Shown: positions 24,607 through 34,722, numbered from the stretch's first letter. The stretch: 64,000 nucleotides of DNA from JAEUMD01 sp036768475 (GCA_036768475.1 DAIPMW010000005.1:124001-188000); one strand, 5' to 3'. Translations and numbers: made by a program. The notes: generated by a model not told the origin, from the sequence alone.

Positions 24607-26361
24607 ATGGCATTTCTAGAATTGAAGGACGTTGCCAAGTCCTACGGGCAGGGCGAACAGAAGACCGATGTGCTCGGTGGCATAGATCTAACGGTGAACG
24701 AAGGCGAATTTATTGCGATTGTGGGGTTCTCGGGTTCCGGCAAGACGACGTTGATCTCGACGATTGCAGGTCTCGTGGCGCCCGATCGCGGGGAGGTGCT
24801 ACTCAAGGGCAAGCCGATCACAGAGCCTGGGCCGGACCGAGGCATCGTGTTCCAGTCCTATTCGCTGCTGCCGTGGTTGACGGTCTTTGGAAACGTGGCG
24901 CTGGCGGTTGACGAGGTGTTCAAGAGCGACAGCCGGGCGGAGCGCAAAGCGCGAACCCTGCGCTACATCGAGCTGGTCGGATTATCTCATGCTGTGGACC
25001 GCCGCCCGGCGGAGTTGTCGGGCGGCATGCGTCAGCGCGTCTCGGTGGCGCGGGCACTTGCCATGAATCCGCAAATCCTGCTGCTCGACGAGCCGTTGTC
25101 CGCACTCGACGCTCTAACGCGATCGAAGCTCCAGGGGGAAATCGAACGCATCTGGAACGAGGACAAGCGCACGGTGGTTCTCATCACCAACGACGTGGAC
25201 GAGGCAATTCTTCTTGCCGATCGCATCATCCCTCTGATGCCCGGCCCCGATGCGAGACTTGGTCGCGAGTTCAAGGTCGATCTACCGCGTCCGCGCGATC
25301 ACGCAACATTGAGCGATCTCGATTCCTTCAAGACGCTGCGACACGACATCACCGCCTATCTGACGCAGATCGCGGCAGGGCGGGCGTCCCGCTCGAATGA
25401 GCATCTGCGGCTCCCCAACGTGGCTCCGATCACGTTGAAGTCGCGCCGCGATCGTTTGCCCAAGGCCTATGTCGAGGCGTCGGCCGCGCTCAATGAGGAG
25501 CGGTATCTGGAGTTCTCGCAGCTCGACAAGATCTACCCTACGCCGAAGGGCCCGCTCACCGTGGTCGAGAAATTCGACCTGAAGGTCAAGAAGGGCGAGT
25601 TCATTTCGCTAATCGGCCACTCGGGCTGCGGCAAGTCAACGGTGCTGTCGATGGCGGCCGGGCTCAACGAAATCTCCGGCGGCGGCATCATTCTCGACGG
25701 CAAGGAGGTGACGATGGCAGGGCCGGATCGCGCCGTCGTGTTTCAGGCGCCGTCGCTGTTTCCCTGGCTCAGCGCGCGCGACAACGTCGGGCTCGGCGTG
25801 GATCGCGTCTATCCACATGCAAGTAAGGCGGAACGCGAGGAAATCGTCGAATACTATATCGACCGGGTCGGCCTGGGCGATGCAATGGACAAGCTCGGTT
25901 CTGAGATGTCCAACGGCATGCGGCAGCGCGTCGGCATTGCGCGCGCATTTGCGCTTTCGCCGAAACTCCTGTTGCTGGACGAGCCGTTTGGCATGCTCGA
26001 CAGCCTGACGCGCTGGGAACTTCAAGACGTGTTGATGGAGGTGTGGAGCCGAACCAAGGTGACGGCAATATGCGTTACCCACGATGTCGATGAGGCAATC
26101 CTTCTCGCCGACCGCGTGGTCATGATGTCGAACGGGCCTAATGCGACGATCGGTAACATCATGGACGTGAAGCTGCCGCGGCCGCGCACCCGCACGGCAT
26201 TGCTCGACCATCCCGACTACTACGCCTATCGCGAGGAGCTTCTGGAATTCCTGGAAGCCTACGAAGGCGGCGCCAATCCGGCACCGGAGACGATTGCGGC
26301 CATCAAGGCGCGGCGGGCGCGCCCGGTTGATGACGTGCCCCAAAACAGCGCCGCGGCCTGA
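24607..26361 (+). CDS. nrtCD: Nitrate ABC transporter ATPase, NrtC and NrtD fused in one chain
   Basis: A 584-residue protein with two complete ABC modules. Module 1 has Walker A GFSGSGKTT (40-48), signature LSGGMRQRV, Walker B ILLLDEP, and a VLITNDVDEA segment in which the switch His is replaced by Asn195. Module 2 has Walker A GHSGCGKST (about 337-345), a divergent signature MSNGMRQRV, Walker B LLLLDEP, and an intact VTHDVDEA. It lacks the solute-binding-like domain of cyanobacterial NrtC. It drives nitrate import through NrtB. The start lies 13 bases after nrtB behind a GGGAGTGAGG site. Confidence 0.9.
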   Translation: MAFLELKDVAKSYGQGEQKTDVLGGIDLTVNEGEFIAIVGFSGSGKTTLISTIAGLVAPDRGEVLLKGKPITEPGPDRGIVFQSYSLLPWLTVFGNVALAVDEVFKSDSRAERKARTLRYIELVGLSHAVDRRPAELSGGMRQRVSVARALAMNPQILLLDEPLSALDALTRSKLQGEIERIWNEDKRTVVLITNDVDEAILLADRIIPLMPGPDARLGREFKVDLPRPRDHATLSDLDSFKTLRHDITAYLTQIAAGRASRSNEHLRLPNVAPITLKSRRDRLPKAYVEASAALNEERYLEFSQLDKIYPTPKGPLTVVEKFDLKVKKGEFISLIGHSGCGKSTVLSMAAGLNEISGGGIILDGKEVTMAGPDRAVVFQAPSLFPWLSARDNVGLGVDRVYPHASKAEREEIVEYYIDRVGLGDAMDKLGSEMSNGMRQRVGIARAFALSPKLLLLDEPFGMLDSLTRWELQDVLMEVWSRTKVTAICVTHDVDEAILLADRVVMMSNGPNATIGNIMDVKLPRPRTRTALLDHPDYYAYREELLEFLEAYEGGANPAPETIAAIKARRARPVDDVPQNSAAA

Positions 26362-26378
26362 GTCACGGAGACGAAGCG

Positions 26379-28847
26379 ATGAAGCAGAAACTCGTTGTGA
26401 TCGGCAACGGCATGGCACCGGGGCGTGCGCTTGAGCGTCTGTTCGAGCAGGCGCCGGATGCCTATGAGGTGACGATTTTCAATGCCGAGCCGCGCGTCAA
26501 CTATGACCGGATCATGCTGTCGCCAATGCTGTCGGGCGAAAAATCGTTTGAAGAGATCGTGATCCATGGTGACGGCTGGTACATCGAGCATGGCGTGACA
26601 CTCTACAAGGGGCACAAGGTCACGCACATCGACAGGGCGGCAAAGACCGTCACATCAGTGCACGGCGTCACCGTGTCGTATGACAAGCTCATTATTGCAA
26701 CCGGCTCGTTGCCGGTCGTCATTCCGGTTCCGGGACATGATCTTGCCGGTGTGCTGACTTATCGCGATCTCGACGACGTGAACGCAATGCTGCTTACCGC
26801 GAAATCCGGCGGACGCGCGGTGGTGATCGGTGGCGGTCTTCTGGGTTTGGAGGCGGCCGCGGGTCTGCGAGAGCAGGGTATGGATGTTACAGTTCTGCAT
26901 TTGATGCCGACGCTTATGGAACGGCAGCTCGATCCGGCTGCCGGCTATCTGCTCAAGTCGGCGGTGGAATCACGCGGCATCGATGTGATCACCAAGGCCA
27001 ACACACACCAGATCGTGGGCAGCGATCCGGTGCTCGGACCGCCGCGCGTCAAGGCGGTGCGTCTTGACGATGGCACTGAGATTCCGTGCGACATGGTAAT
27101 CATGGCGGTAGGAATCCGCCCCAATGCCGGCATCGCGAAAGAAGCGGGGCTTAGCGTCAATCGCGGCATCGTCGTCTCGCCCGACATGCGAACGAGCGAC
27201 CCCGACATCTTTGCGTTGGGCGAATGTGCGGAAGCCTCAGGTCAGGTTTTCGGTCTCGTCGCACCCCTTTACGAAATGGCGAATGTGGTCGCAGCACAGC
27301 TCACGGGAGATTGTGGTTCTGCGTTTCATCCGAGCGCTACCGCGACGAAACTCAAGGTGACCGGCATCAATCTGTTTTCAGCGGGTGATTTCGCAGATGG
27401 CCCGGATCGCGAAGAGATCGTTCTCAGAGACGCTGCGCGCAGCGTCTACAAGCGGCTTGTGATCAAGGACAACACGCTGATCGGCGTCGTCATGTATGGT
27501 GAGACATCCGACGGCGCATGGTTTTTCGATCTGATCAGGCGTGGCATCGGTATCACCGATCTGCGCGAAACCTTGATCTTTGGGCAAAGCTACGCGGGAG
27601 GTTCGCCGCTGGACCCTACGGCGGCCGTTGCAGCATTGCCGGATGAAGCGGAAATCTGCGGCTGCAACGGCGTTTGCAAGGGCCGGATCGTCAATGCCAT
27701 TTCGGAAAAGGGATTGAAGACCCTCGACGACGTGCGCGCGCATACGAAGGCGTCTGCTTCGTGCGGTACGTGCACGGGGCTCGTCGAGCAGCTTTTGCAG
27801 ACCACGCTTGGCAGCTCCTACAACCCGGCGGCTGTTCAACCCATGTGCGGATGTACGGACCTGGGGCATGACGAGGTGCGCCGTCTTATCGTGGCCAAGT
27901 CGCTCAAGTGCATTCCACAGCTGATGCAGGAGTTCGAATGGAGAAGTTCGGGAGGCTGCGCCAAGTGCAGACCGGCGCTCAACTACTACATGCTGTCGAC
28001 GTGGCCCGGAGAATATGAGGACGATCAACAGTCACGCTTCATCAACGAGCGCGTTCACGCCAACATCCAGAAGGATGGTCGGTTCTCAGTCGTGCCGCGT
28101 ATGTGGGGCGGTCTGACGACGGCAGGAGAGCTGCGCGCGATCGCGGATGTGGTCGACAAGTTCAAGATACCGACAGTCAAGGTCACCGGCGGACAGCGCA
28201 TCGACATGTTGGGCGTGGCGAAGGAAGATCTGCCTGCAGTCTGGGCCGATCTCAATGCGGCGGGCCTGGTGTCGGGCGCGGCCTATGCCAAGGGCCTGAG
28301 AACGGTGAAAACCTGTGTCGGCAAGGAGTGGTGCCGGTTTGGCACGCAGGATTCGACGGGCCTGGGCGTTAAGCTGGAGAAATTTCTGTGGGGCTCGTGG
28401 ACGCCTGCGAAAGTAAAGCTGGCTGTGTCGGGGTGTCCGAGGAACTGCGCGGAAGCAACGTGCAAGGATGTCGGCATTATCTGTGTCGACAGCGGCTACG
28501 AGATCCACTTCGCGGGTGCTGCCGGTCTCGACATCAAGGGCACAGAAGTGCTGTGCCATCTTGCGACACAAGAAGAGGCGATCGAGGTGACCGCGGCGCT
28601 GATTCAGCTTTATCGCGAACAGGGCCGCTATCTGGAGCGCATCTACAAATGGGCTAGGCGTGTCGGCAGTGACAGCATCAAGGCACACGTCGTAGAGGAC
28701 GTCACCAAACGCAAGGCGCTGCTCGATCGGTTCGTGCGGTCGCAGAAATTTGCGCAGATCGACCCATGGGCACAACGCGCGCGCGGCAAGGATGGACACG
28801 AGTTCGTGCCGATTCGTGATCTCACCGTTGCGGAGGCGGCCGAATGA
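26379..28847 (+). CDS. nirB: Assimilatory nitrite reductase [NAD(P)H], large subunit
   Basis: The 822-residue cytoplasmic enzyme reduces nitrite to ammonium. Domains in order: FAD/NAD-binding pyridine nucleotide reductase (VVIGNGMAPGR at the N-terminus, VVIGGGLLGLEAAAGL near 150), a BFD-like [2Fe-2S] region with CGCNGVCKGR and SCGTCTGLV (about 427-470) and CGCTDLG onward, then the ferredoxin-like half and the siroheme/[4Fe-4S] domain with TCVGKEWCRFG and SGCPRNCAEATCKD. The length matches family members. It lies 17 bases after nrtCD and overlaps nirD by 4 bases. Confidence 0.95.
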   Translation: MKQKLVVIGNGMAPGRALERLFEQAPDAYEVTIFNAEPRVNYDRIMLSPMLSGEKSFEEIVIHGDGWYIEHGVTLYKGHKVTHIDRAAKTVTSVHGVTVSYDKLIIATGSLPVVIPVPGHDLAGVLTYRDLDDVNAMLLTAKSGGRAVVIGGGLLGLEAAAGLREQGMDVTVLHLMPTLMERQLDPAAGYLLKSAVESRGIDVITKANTHQIVGSDPVLGPPRVKAVRLDDGTEIPCDMVIMAVGIRPNAGIAKEAGLSVNRGIVVSPDMRTSDPDIFALGECAEASGQVFGLVAPLYEMANVVAAQLTGDCGSAFHPSATATKLKVTGINLFSAGDFADGPDREEIVLRDAARSVYKRLVIKDNTLIGVVMYGETSDGAWFFDLIRRGIGITDLRETLIFGQSYAGGSPLDPTAAVAALPDEAEICGCNGVCKGRIVNAISEKGLKTLDDVRAHTKASASCGTCTGLVEQLLQTTLGSSYNPAAVQPMCGCTDLGHDEVRRLIVAKSLKCIPQLMQEFEWRSSGGCAKCRPALNYYMLSTWPGEYEDDQQSRFINERVHANIQKDGRFSVVPRMWGGLTTAGELRAIADVVDKFKIPTVKVTGGQRIDMLGVAKEDLPAVWADLNAAGLVSGAAYAKGLRTVKTCVGKEWCRFGTQDSTGLGVKLEKFLWGSWTPAKVKLAVSGCPRNCAEATCKDVGIICVDSGYEIHFAGAAGLDIKGTEVLCHLATQEEAIEVTAALIQLYREQGRYLERIYKWARRVGSDSIKAHVVEDVTKRKALLDRFVRSQKFAQIDPWAQRARGKDGHEFVPIRDLTVAEAAE

Positions 28848-29191
28848 CCATGATGGAGAAGACGTGGATCGAGATCGGTGCGCTCGAAGACGTGCCAAGG
28901 CAGGGCGCGCGTATTGTGAAGACGAGGACCGGTTGCGTCGCTGTCTTTCGCACCGCTGACGATGAGGTGTTCGCGATCGACGACAAATGTCCGCACAAGG
29001 GCGGTCCGCTCAGCCAAGGCATCGTTCATGGGACAGCGGTGACATGCCCGCTGCACAACTGGGTGATCAGTCTCGAAAGCGGATCGGCTATGGGTGCGGA
29101 CGAGGGGCGGGTGAGGACTTATGGCGTGATGGTCAAGAACGGTCGCATCTTTATTGACGGTACGGCTCTGAGCGCCAGAGATGTCGCGTGA
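28844..29191 (+). CDS. nirD: Nitrite reductase small subunit (Rieske-like)
   Basis: A 115-residue Rieske-fold protein. The usual Rieske ligand positions read DDKCPHKGGPLS and CPLHNWVISLESG. The first pair is C-x-H and the second C-x2-H, so the cluster-ligand pattern appears complete, although many NirD proteins have lost it. It forms a complex with NirB. Its start overlaps the nirB stop (ATGA) and its end abuts the nasA start, which indicates one tightly coupled operon. Confidence 0.9.
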   Translation: MTMMEKTWIEIGALEDVPRQGARIVKTRTGCVAVFRTADDEVFAIDDKCPHKGGPLSQGIVHGTAVTCPLHNWVISLESGSAMGADEGRVRTYGVMVKNGRIFIDGTALSARDVA

Positions 29192-29198
29192 GGTTGGC

Positions 29199-31895
29199 AT
29201 GTCAGGTGAACGTTGGACAAAGACGACATGCCCCTACTGCGGTGTCGGTTGCGGCGTGCTGGCACGGCCCAAGGCGGACGGAACGGCGGATATCAAAGGC
29301 GATCCGGATCACCCGGCGAACTTCGGACGCTTGTGCTCCAAGGGTTCGGCGTTGGGTGAAACGCTCTCCCTTGAGGGGCGCCTGCTGGCTCCGCAGATCG
29401 GGGGACGTGCGGCGAGCTGGGATGAAGCACTCGATCTCGTGGCGAACCGTTTCAGGGACACTGTTGCGGATTTCGGTCCCGACAGCGTCGCGATGTACGT
29501 GTCGGGCCAGATCCTGACGGAAGACTATTACGTTGCCAACAAGCTGATGAAGGGGTTCATCGGCACGGCCAACATCGATACCAACTCACGCCTTTGCATG
29601 GCGTCGTCGGTGGCGGGACACAAGCGGGCATTCGGGTCCGATACCGTGCCCGGAACCTACCGCGATCTGGAGGAGGCGGACCTTGTGGTTCTGGTCGGTT
29701 CCAATCTGGCGTGGTGCCACCCGGTGCTATTCCAGCGGTTGGCGGCAGCAAAAGAGGCGCGCGGGGCGCGGATTGTCGTCATTGATCCGCGCCGCACGAT
29801 GACATGCGAAATTGCGGACCTGCATCTGGCGATCGCTCCGGGGACCGACGTGGCGCTGTTCAATGGACTGTTTGCGTCGCTTGGTTATGCCGGGGCATTC
29901 GACAGGGAATATGTCGTCAACCACACGGCTGGTCTCGATGTCGCCTTGGCTGTGGCCGGGCGACTGGAGATCGACGATGTCGCGAAGATCACCGGATTGA
30001 CGCACGCGGAACTCTACGATTTCTATCAGATGTTCGCCGATACGGAGCGCGTCGTCACGGTCTACAGTCAGGGTGTCAACCAGTCGTCGGCAGGCACCGA
30101 CAAGGTCAACGCAATCATCAATTGCCATCTGGCGACGGGGCGGATCGGACGCCCAGGGATGGGCCCCTTCTCGGTCACAGGCCAACCCAATGCGATGGGT
30201 GGTCGCGAGGCAGGCGGTCTTGCGAATATGCTCGCCGCGCATATGGACATCGAGAACGAAGCGCATCGCGCCATCGTTGCTGATTTCTGGCAGTCGGAGC
30301 GGCTACCAGAGTCTCCCGGTCTAAAGGCGGTTGATCTGTTTCGCGCAGTCGCGGCTGGGGAAATCAAGGCGCTGTGGATCGTGGCGACCAATCCGGTCGA
30401 CAGCCTGCCGGATGCCGATTTCGTGCGTCGGGCGCTCGAGGTCTGTCCGTTCGTTGTCGTGTCGGACGTGGTCGAATGCACGGATACGACAGCCCATGCC
30501 GACGTGCTGTTGCCGGCTGCGGCATGGGGCGAGAAGGACGGTACAGTTACCAACTCGGAGCGGCGCATCTCGCGGCAGCGGGCGTTCCTCGATACGCCGG
30601 GCGTTGCGCGACCGGACTGGTGGCAGTTCGCCGAGGTGGCGCGCAGGCTGGGTTATGGCGCAGCCTTCGCGTACCACAGCCCACGCGACATCTTCGCGGA
30701 ATACGCGGCACTTACCGGCTATCGCAATGAAGGTAGGCGCGATCTCGACATTTCGGCCTATGCCGAAATCGATGCGCAGGCCTATGACGTTCTCGCGCCG
30801 TTTCAGTGGCCGCAGGCAGGCGGCCATAACCAGACAGTCGGTCAGGATATCGAAGAAAAGCGCTTCTTCGCCGAAGGTGATTTTTTCACTCCTGACCGGC
30901 GGGCGCGTTTCGTTTCGACGCCTTATCGACCGGCGGTAATGCAGCCGGAGCGCGCCTATCCTCTTGTTCTCAATACGGGACGCATACGCGACCAGTGGCA
31001 CACGATGACGCGGACTGCGAAGACGCCGCGATTGCTCAGTCATATCTCGGAGCCGTTCGTCGAGGTGCATCCCGATGATGCATTGGTGCTCGGGATGCAG
31101 CCGGCGGCGATTGCGGAAATCTCGAGTCCTCTGGGCAACGTTCTGGCGCGGGTGGCGGTGAGCGAGCAGCAGCGGCGCGGCACTGTGTTCATGCCGATGC
31201 ACTGGAACGATCAACTGGCACGCCACGCGCGGGTCGGCTCGATCATTGCGGCCAACATGGACCCGGTTTCGGGTCAACCGGAGCTGAAGTTTACGCCGGT
31301 GAAGCTAACGCGATTTGCTGCGGCCTGGTTCGGGTTTGCAGTCATGCGGGGTAGGCCGCGCATCGCGCAATTCGATTATGCCGCGCTTGCTCCGACGCGG
31401 AACGGCATGCGCATGGAGTTTGCGGACCTCGCTGAACCGGCCTCGTGGCGCGAACTGGCGGAACGGATGCTCGATCCAGAAGAAAACGGCGGTGTCGAGC
31501 TCATTGCCTACGAAGACAGGCGTCGGGGAGATTGGCGATTTGCTGCGTTCGAGAAGAACCGTTGTGTCGGGCTCTTCTTTGCGAGCCGCGATCCGGTTGC
31601 GGTGTCGCGCTCCTGGGCGGCTGATCAACTGGGTGATGCGCTCGCACCCGAGCAGCGCTTGCGCTTGCTGGCTGGTCGTGCGGGTAACGGCGTTGTCGAT
31701 CGCGGGCCGATCGTATGCTCGTGCTTCGATGTGGGAGCCAGCGAAATCACGGATGCGGTCGCATCTGGACACTGCCGGAATGTGGCCGAGGTCGGCGCCA
31801 TCTTGAAGGCTGGCACCAACTGTGGGTCGTGCCGCACAGAAGTAATGCGGATCGTCGCGGCGGCACGCGCCGCGACGTCTCTCGTAGAGGCCTGA
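29199..31895 (+). CDS. nasA: Assimilatory nitrate reductase, molybdopterin catalytic subunit
   Basis: An 898-residue protein that reduces nitrate to nitrite in the cytoplasm. The N-terminal [4Fe-4S] motif CPYCGVGCGV followed by RLCSKGSAL is typical of NasA/NapA. The bis-MGD domains follow (NIDTNSRLCMASSVAGHKRA with the Cys that can ligate Mo, and GVNQSSAGTDKVNAIINCHL). The C-terminal part has a molybdopterin dinucleotide-binding domain (LVLNTGRIRDQWHTMTRT) and a BFD-like [2Fe-2S] domain (VCSCFDVG and NCGSCRTEV). The ATG at 29199 follows GTGAGG by 5 bases. An in-frame ATG at 29181 overlaps nirD. No Tat signal is present. Confidence 0.93.
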   Translation: MSGERWTKTTCPYCGVGCGVLARPKADGTADIKGDPDHPANFGRLCSKGSALGETLSLEGRLLAPQIGGRAASWDEALDLVANRFRDTVADFGPDSVAMYVSGQILTEDYYVANKLMKGFIGTANIDTNSRLCMASSVAGHKRAFGSDTVPGTYRDLEEADLVVLVGSNLAWCHPVLFQRLAAAKEARGARIVVIDPRRTMTCEIADLHLAIAPGTDVALFNGLFASLGYAGAFDREYVVNHTAGLDVALAVAGRLEIDDVAKITGLTHAELYDFYQMFADTERVVTVYSQGVNQSSAGTDKVNAIINCHLATGRIGRPGMGPFSVTGQPNAMGGREAGGLANMLAAHMDIENEAHRAIVADFWQSERLPESPGLKAVDLFRAVAAGEIKALWIVATNPVDSLPDADFVRRALEVCPFVVVSDVVECTDTTAHADVLLPAAAWGEKDGTVTNSERRISRQRAFLDTPGVARPDWWQFAEVARRLGYGAAFAYHSPRDIFAEYAALTGYRNEGRRDLDISAYAEIDAQAYDVLAPFQWPQAGGHNQTVGQDIEEKRFFAEGDFFTPDRRARFVSTPYRPAVMQPERAYPLVLNTGRIRDQWHTMTRTAKTPRLLSHISEPFVEVHPDDALVLGMQPAAIAEISSPLGNVLARVAVSEQQRRGTVFMPMHWNDQLARHARVGSIIAANMDPVSGQPELKFTPVKLTRFAAAWFGFAVMRGRPRIAQFDYAALAPTRNGMRMEFADLAEPASWRELAERMLDPEENGGVELIAYEDRRRGDWRFAAFEKNRCVGLFFASRDPVAVSRSWAADQLGDALAPEQRLRLLAGRAGNGVVDRGPIVCSCFDVGASEITDAVASGHCRNVAEVGAILKAGTNCGSCRTEVMRIVAAARAATSLVEA

Positions 31896-31951
31896 GCGTC
31901 ACGCGTAACGCACTCGCTGGGGTCGAGCACTCACGCGTTCGACGCGTGCCT

Positions 31952-33730
31952 TTAGAGCGGTTGCTGCGGCCGCATGTCGGCGGGATCGATACCTGCAACT
32001 GCAACGGGCTTCTTCATGGCGTCGCGGCGGAACGGCTCGCCGAGTTCCTGGTTGAGGAGGACTTCGATAAACGTCGTCTCCTTGCGCTCCATCTGCGCTT
32101 CGACGGCCTGTGCGAGCTTGTCGCGAAGCTCATCCATGGTGCGAACCTGCACGCCCTTGACGCCGCATGCTTCAGCAATCTTGGCGTAGTTGACGTCGAG
32201 GTCGAGTTCGGTGCCGACGAAGTTGTCGTCGAACCAAAGCGTCGTATTGCGCTTTTCCGCGCCCCACTGATAGTTGCGGAAAATAATCATGGTGATCGCC
32301 GGCCAATGCTCGCGGCCGCAGGCCGTCATCTCATTCATGGAGATGCCGAACGCTCCATCGCCTGCGAAACCGATGACAGGCGTAGCGGCATTGCCGATCT
32401 TGGCGCCGACGATCGCGGGGAAGCCGTAGCCGCACGGGCCGAACAAGCCGGGCGACAGGTACTTGCGGCCTAGCTCGAACGTCGGGTAGGCGTTGCCGAT
32501 GGCGCAGTTGTTGCCGATATCGGAGGAGATAATCGCATCCTTGGGCAACGCGGACTGGATGGCACGCCATGCCATGCGCGGCGACATCTTTTGCGGCTCG
32601 CGATTGCGGGCGCGTTCGTTCCACGTGGTGCCGGGATCGTCATCCTCGTGGTCCATCGATGAAAGCTGCTGGAGCCATGCCGACTTGGTGGTGTGGATCA
32701 GCGCCTCACGCTCCTTGCGGCCCTTGCTGGCGGCGTCGTCGGGAAGTTGAGCGAGAATCTGCTCGGCCACCGCCTTGGCATCGCCCTGGATGCCGACGGT
32801 CACCTTCTTTGTGAGACCGATGCGGTCGCTGTTGATGTCCACCTGGATGAGCTTGGCGTTCTTCGGCCAGTAGTCGATGCCATAGCCGGGCAGCGTCGAG
32901 AACGGATTGAGACGGGTGCCGAGCGCTAGCACGACATCGGCCTTGGAGATCAGCTCCATTGCCGCCTTGGAGCCGTTGTAGCCGAGCGGTCCGACCGAAA
33001 GCTTGTGAGAGCCGGGGAAGGCGTCGTTGTGCTGATAGTTGCAGCAAACCGGCGCCATGAGCTTCTCGGCGAGCGATGCGGACGCGGGGATCGCGCCTGA
33101 CAGAACCACGCCGGCGCCGTTGAGAATTACTGGGAACTCGGCGCCAGCGAGAAGCTTTGCGGCATCAGAAATCGCCTGCTGGCCGCCAGGCGAGCGTTCC
33201 AGGCGGACGATCTGCGGCAGATCGATGTCGATAACTTGTGTCCAGTAATCGCGCGGGATGTTGATCTGCGCAGGGGCCGAGCCGCGCCAGGCCTTTTCGA
33301 TGACGCGGTTCAGGACTTCCGCGATGCGGCTGGGGTCGCGCACCTCCTCCTGATAGCAGACCATGTCGGCGAAAAGCCTCATCTGCTCGATTTCCTGAAA
33401 GCCGCCCTGACCGATCGTTTTGTTGGCGGCTTGCGGCGTGACGAGCAGCAGCGGCGTGTGGTTCCAGTAGGCGGTTTTTACCGGCGTGACGAAGTTGGTG
33501 ATGCCGGGGCCGTTCTGAGCAACCATCATCGACATCTTGCCCGTGGAGCGCGTGTAGCCATCGGCCATCATGCCGGCGTTGCATTCGTGCGCGCAGTCCC
33601 AGAACGTGATACCGGCCTTGGGAAAGAGGTCCGAGATCGGCATCATCGCCGACCCAATGATGCCGAATGCATGCTCGATGCCGTGCATCTGAAGCACTTT
33701 CACGAATGCTTCCTCAGTGGTCATGCGCAT
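31952..33730 (-). CDS. xsc: Sulfoacetaldehyde acetyltransferase
   Basis: The 592-residue thiamine-diphosphate enzyme cleaves sulfoacetaldehyde with phosphate to acetyl phosphate and sulfite. The N-terminal stretch MTTEEAFVKVLQMHGIEHAF and GIIGSAMMPISDLFPKAGIT, the WDCAHECNAGMMADGYTRS region with the ThDP-activating Glu, and GFAGDGAFGISMNEMTACGR (ThDP/Mg binding GDG) match Xsc rather than acetolactate synthase. Full family length. It is the last gene of the seven-gene minus-strand operon and lies 116 bases after sucD, with its own copy of the operator-like motif upstream. It is the step that breaks the C-S bond. Confidence 0.93.
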   Translation of the reverse strand: MRMTTEEAFVKVLQMHGIEHAFGIIGSAMMPISDLFPKAGITFWDCAHECNAGMMADGYTRSTGKMSMMVAQNGPGITNFVTPVKTAYWNHTPLLLVTPQAANKTIGQGGFQEIEQMRLFADMVCYQEEVRDPSRIAEVLNRVIEKAWRGSAPAQINIPRDYWTQVIDIDLPQIVRLERSPGGQQAISDAAKLLAGAEFPVILNGAGVVLSGAIPASASLAEKLMAPVCCNYQHNDAFPGSHKLSVGPLGYNGSKAAMELISKADVVLALGTRLNPFSTLPGYGIDYWPKNAKLIQVDINSDRIGLTKKVTVGIQGDAKAVAEQILAQLPDDAASKGRKEREALIHTTKSAWLQQLSSMDHEDDDPGTTWNERARNREPQKMSPRMAWRAIQSALPKDAIISSDIGNNCAIGNAYPTFELGRKYLSPGLFGPCGYGFPAIVGAKIGNAATPVIGFAGDGAFGISMNEMTACGREHWPAITMIIFRNYQWGAEKRNTTLWFDDNFVGTELDLDVNYAKIAEACGVKGVQVRTMDELRDKLAQAVEAQMERKETTFIEVLLNQELGEPFRRDAMKKPVAVAGIDPADMRPQQPL

Positions 33731-33760
33731 GGCTCAGTATTCCTTCTCGTATGTGTGCGT

Positions 33761-33777
33761 TCGACACAGTGACATTT
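33761..33777. promoter_or_regulatory. Operator-like motif upstream of xsc
   Basis: TCGACACAGTGACATTT shares the core GACACAGTG with the palindrome between tctC and iclR (40964-40980). It lies 30 bases before the xsc start and is the weakest of the three sites. Confidence 0.35.
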
Positions 33778-33846
33778 TCGGGCGGCGTGGCGCACGCCGT
33801 GATCGTGGTGGATTTGCAGGTGCTGACGCGCCTCCGCGGAGCCGCG

Positions 33847-34722
33847 TCAGGCGGCAATGGAGAGACGTTTCAGCATCTGCGGGATCTGGCTCGGGACATC
33901 GGCGACGCCGACGCCGGCGCTTTCCAGTGCCCTGCGTTTGGAGGCGTAGTCTCCCTTGCCGCCGGAGACGATTGCGCCGGCATGTCCCATCTTCTTGCCG
34001 GGCGGCGACTGGCGACCGGCGATGAAGGCAACGACCGGCTTCTTCATCGTGCGCGCATATTCGGCGGCTTCTTCCTCGGCGCTTCCGCCGATCTCGCCAC
34101 ACAGGACAATCGCGTGCGTTGCCGGATCAGCATCGAGGATGCGAAGGGCGTCTGCGGAATTGGTTCCGATCATGGGATCGCCGCCGACGCCATAAAAGAC
34201 CGACTGGCCAAGTCCGGCCTGCGCGAGATTGAGGCAGAGGAGCGTGCCGAGGCTGCCCGAGCGCGAGATGACCCCGACGTTGCCCTTCTGGAATACCTTG
34301 TCATTGAATGCCGGCATGATTCCGACGAAGCATTCGCCGACGGTAACAAGTCCGGCTGTGTTGGGTCCGACAACACGTGTGCCGTTCGCGCGCGCCGCTA
34401 CGTGTATCTCCATGACGTCGTGCGAGGGAATATGCTCGGTGAGGCAGACCAGCAGCTTGGCTCCCGCCTCGCAGGCGTCGATGGCTGCCTCCTTCGCCAT
34501 CATCGGCGGGATGAACATGCATGCTACGTCGAAGGGGGCGGTTTTTGCTGCTTCACGGGCGGTGGCGAAAACCGGAACGCCCAGATGTTGCGTGCCGGCC
34601 TTCTTGGGATTGACGCCACCGATAACGTTGGAGCCGTAGGCCTGCATCGCCTCGGTCCAGAACGTGCCCTGCTTGCCGGTGATGCCCTGGATCAAAATGC
34701 GGTCGCTCTTGCGCGGAATCAT
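33847..34722 (-). CDS. sucD: ADP-forming acyl-CoA ligase, alpha subunit (SucD-like; probable sulfoacetate-CoA ligase)
   Basis: A 291-residue protein of succinyl-CoA synthetase alpha type. The CoA-binding Rossmann part begins ILIQGITGKQGTFWTEAM, and the phosphohistidine is His247 in KKMGHAGAIVSGG. The loop that reads GPNCPG in E. coli SucD here reads GPNTAGLVTVGE, suggesting a different acid substrate. The gene sits between sucC and xsc in an operon with sauS and a tripartite uptake system. I therefore infer that it activates sulfoacetate to sulfoacetyl-CoA rather than serving the TCA cycle. Malate thiokinase is an alternative in serine-cycle organisms, but that context is missing. It overlaps sucC by one base. 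Confidence 0.85.
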   Translation of the reverse strand: MIPRKSDRILIQGITGKQGTFWTEAMQAYGSNVIGGVNPKKAGTQHLGVPVFATAREAAKTAPFDVACMFIPPMMAKEAAIDACEAGAKLLVCLTEHIPSHDVMEIHVAARANGTRVVGPNTAGLVTVGECFVGIMPAFNDKVFQKGNVGVISRSGSLGTLLCLNLAQAGLGQSVFYGVGGDPMIGTNSADALRILDADPATHAIVLCGEIGGSAEEEAAEYARTMKKPVVAFIAGRQSPPGKKMGHAGAIVSGGKGDYASKRRALESAGVGVADVPSQIPQMLKRLSIAA

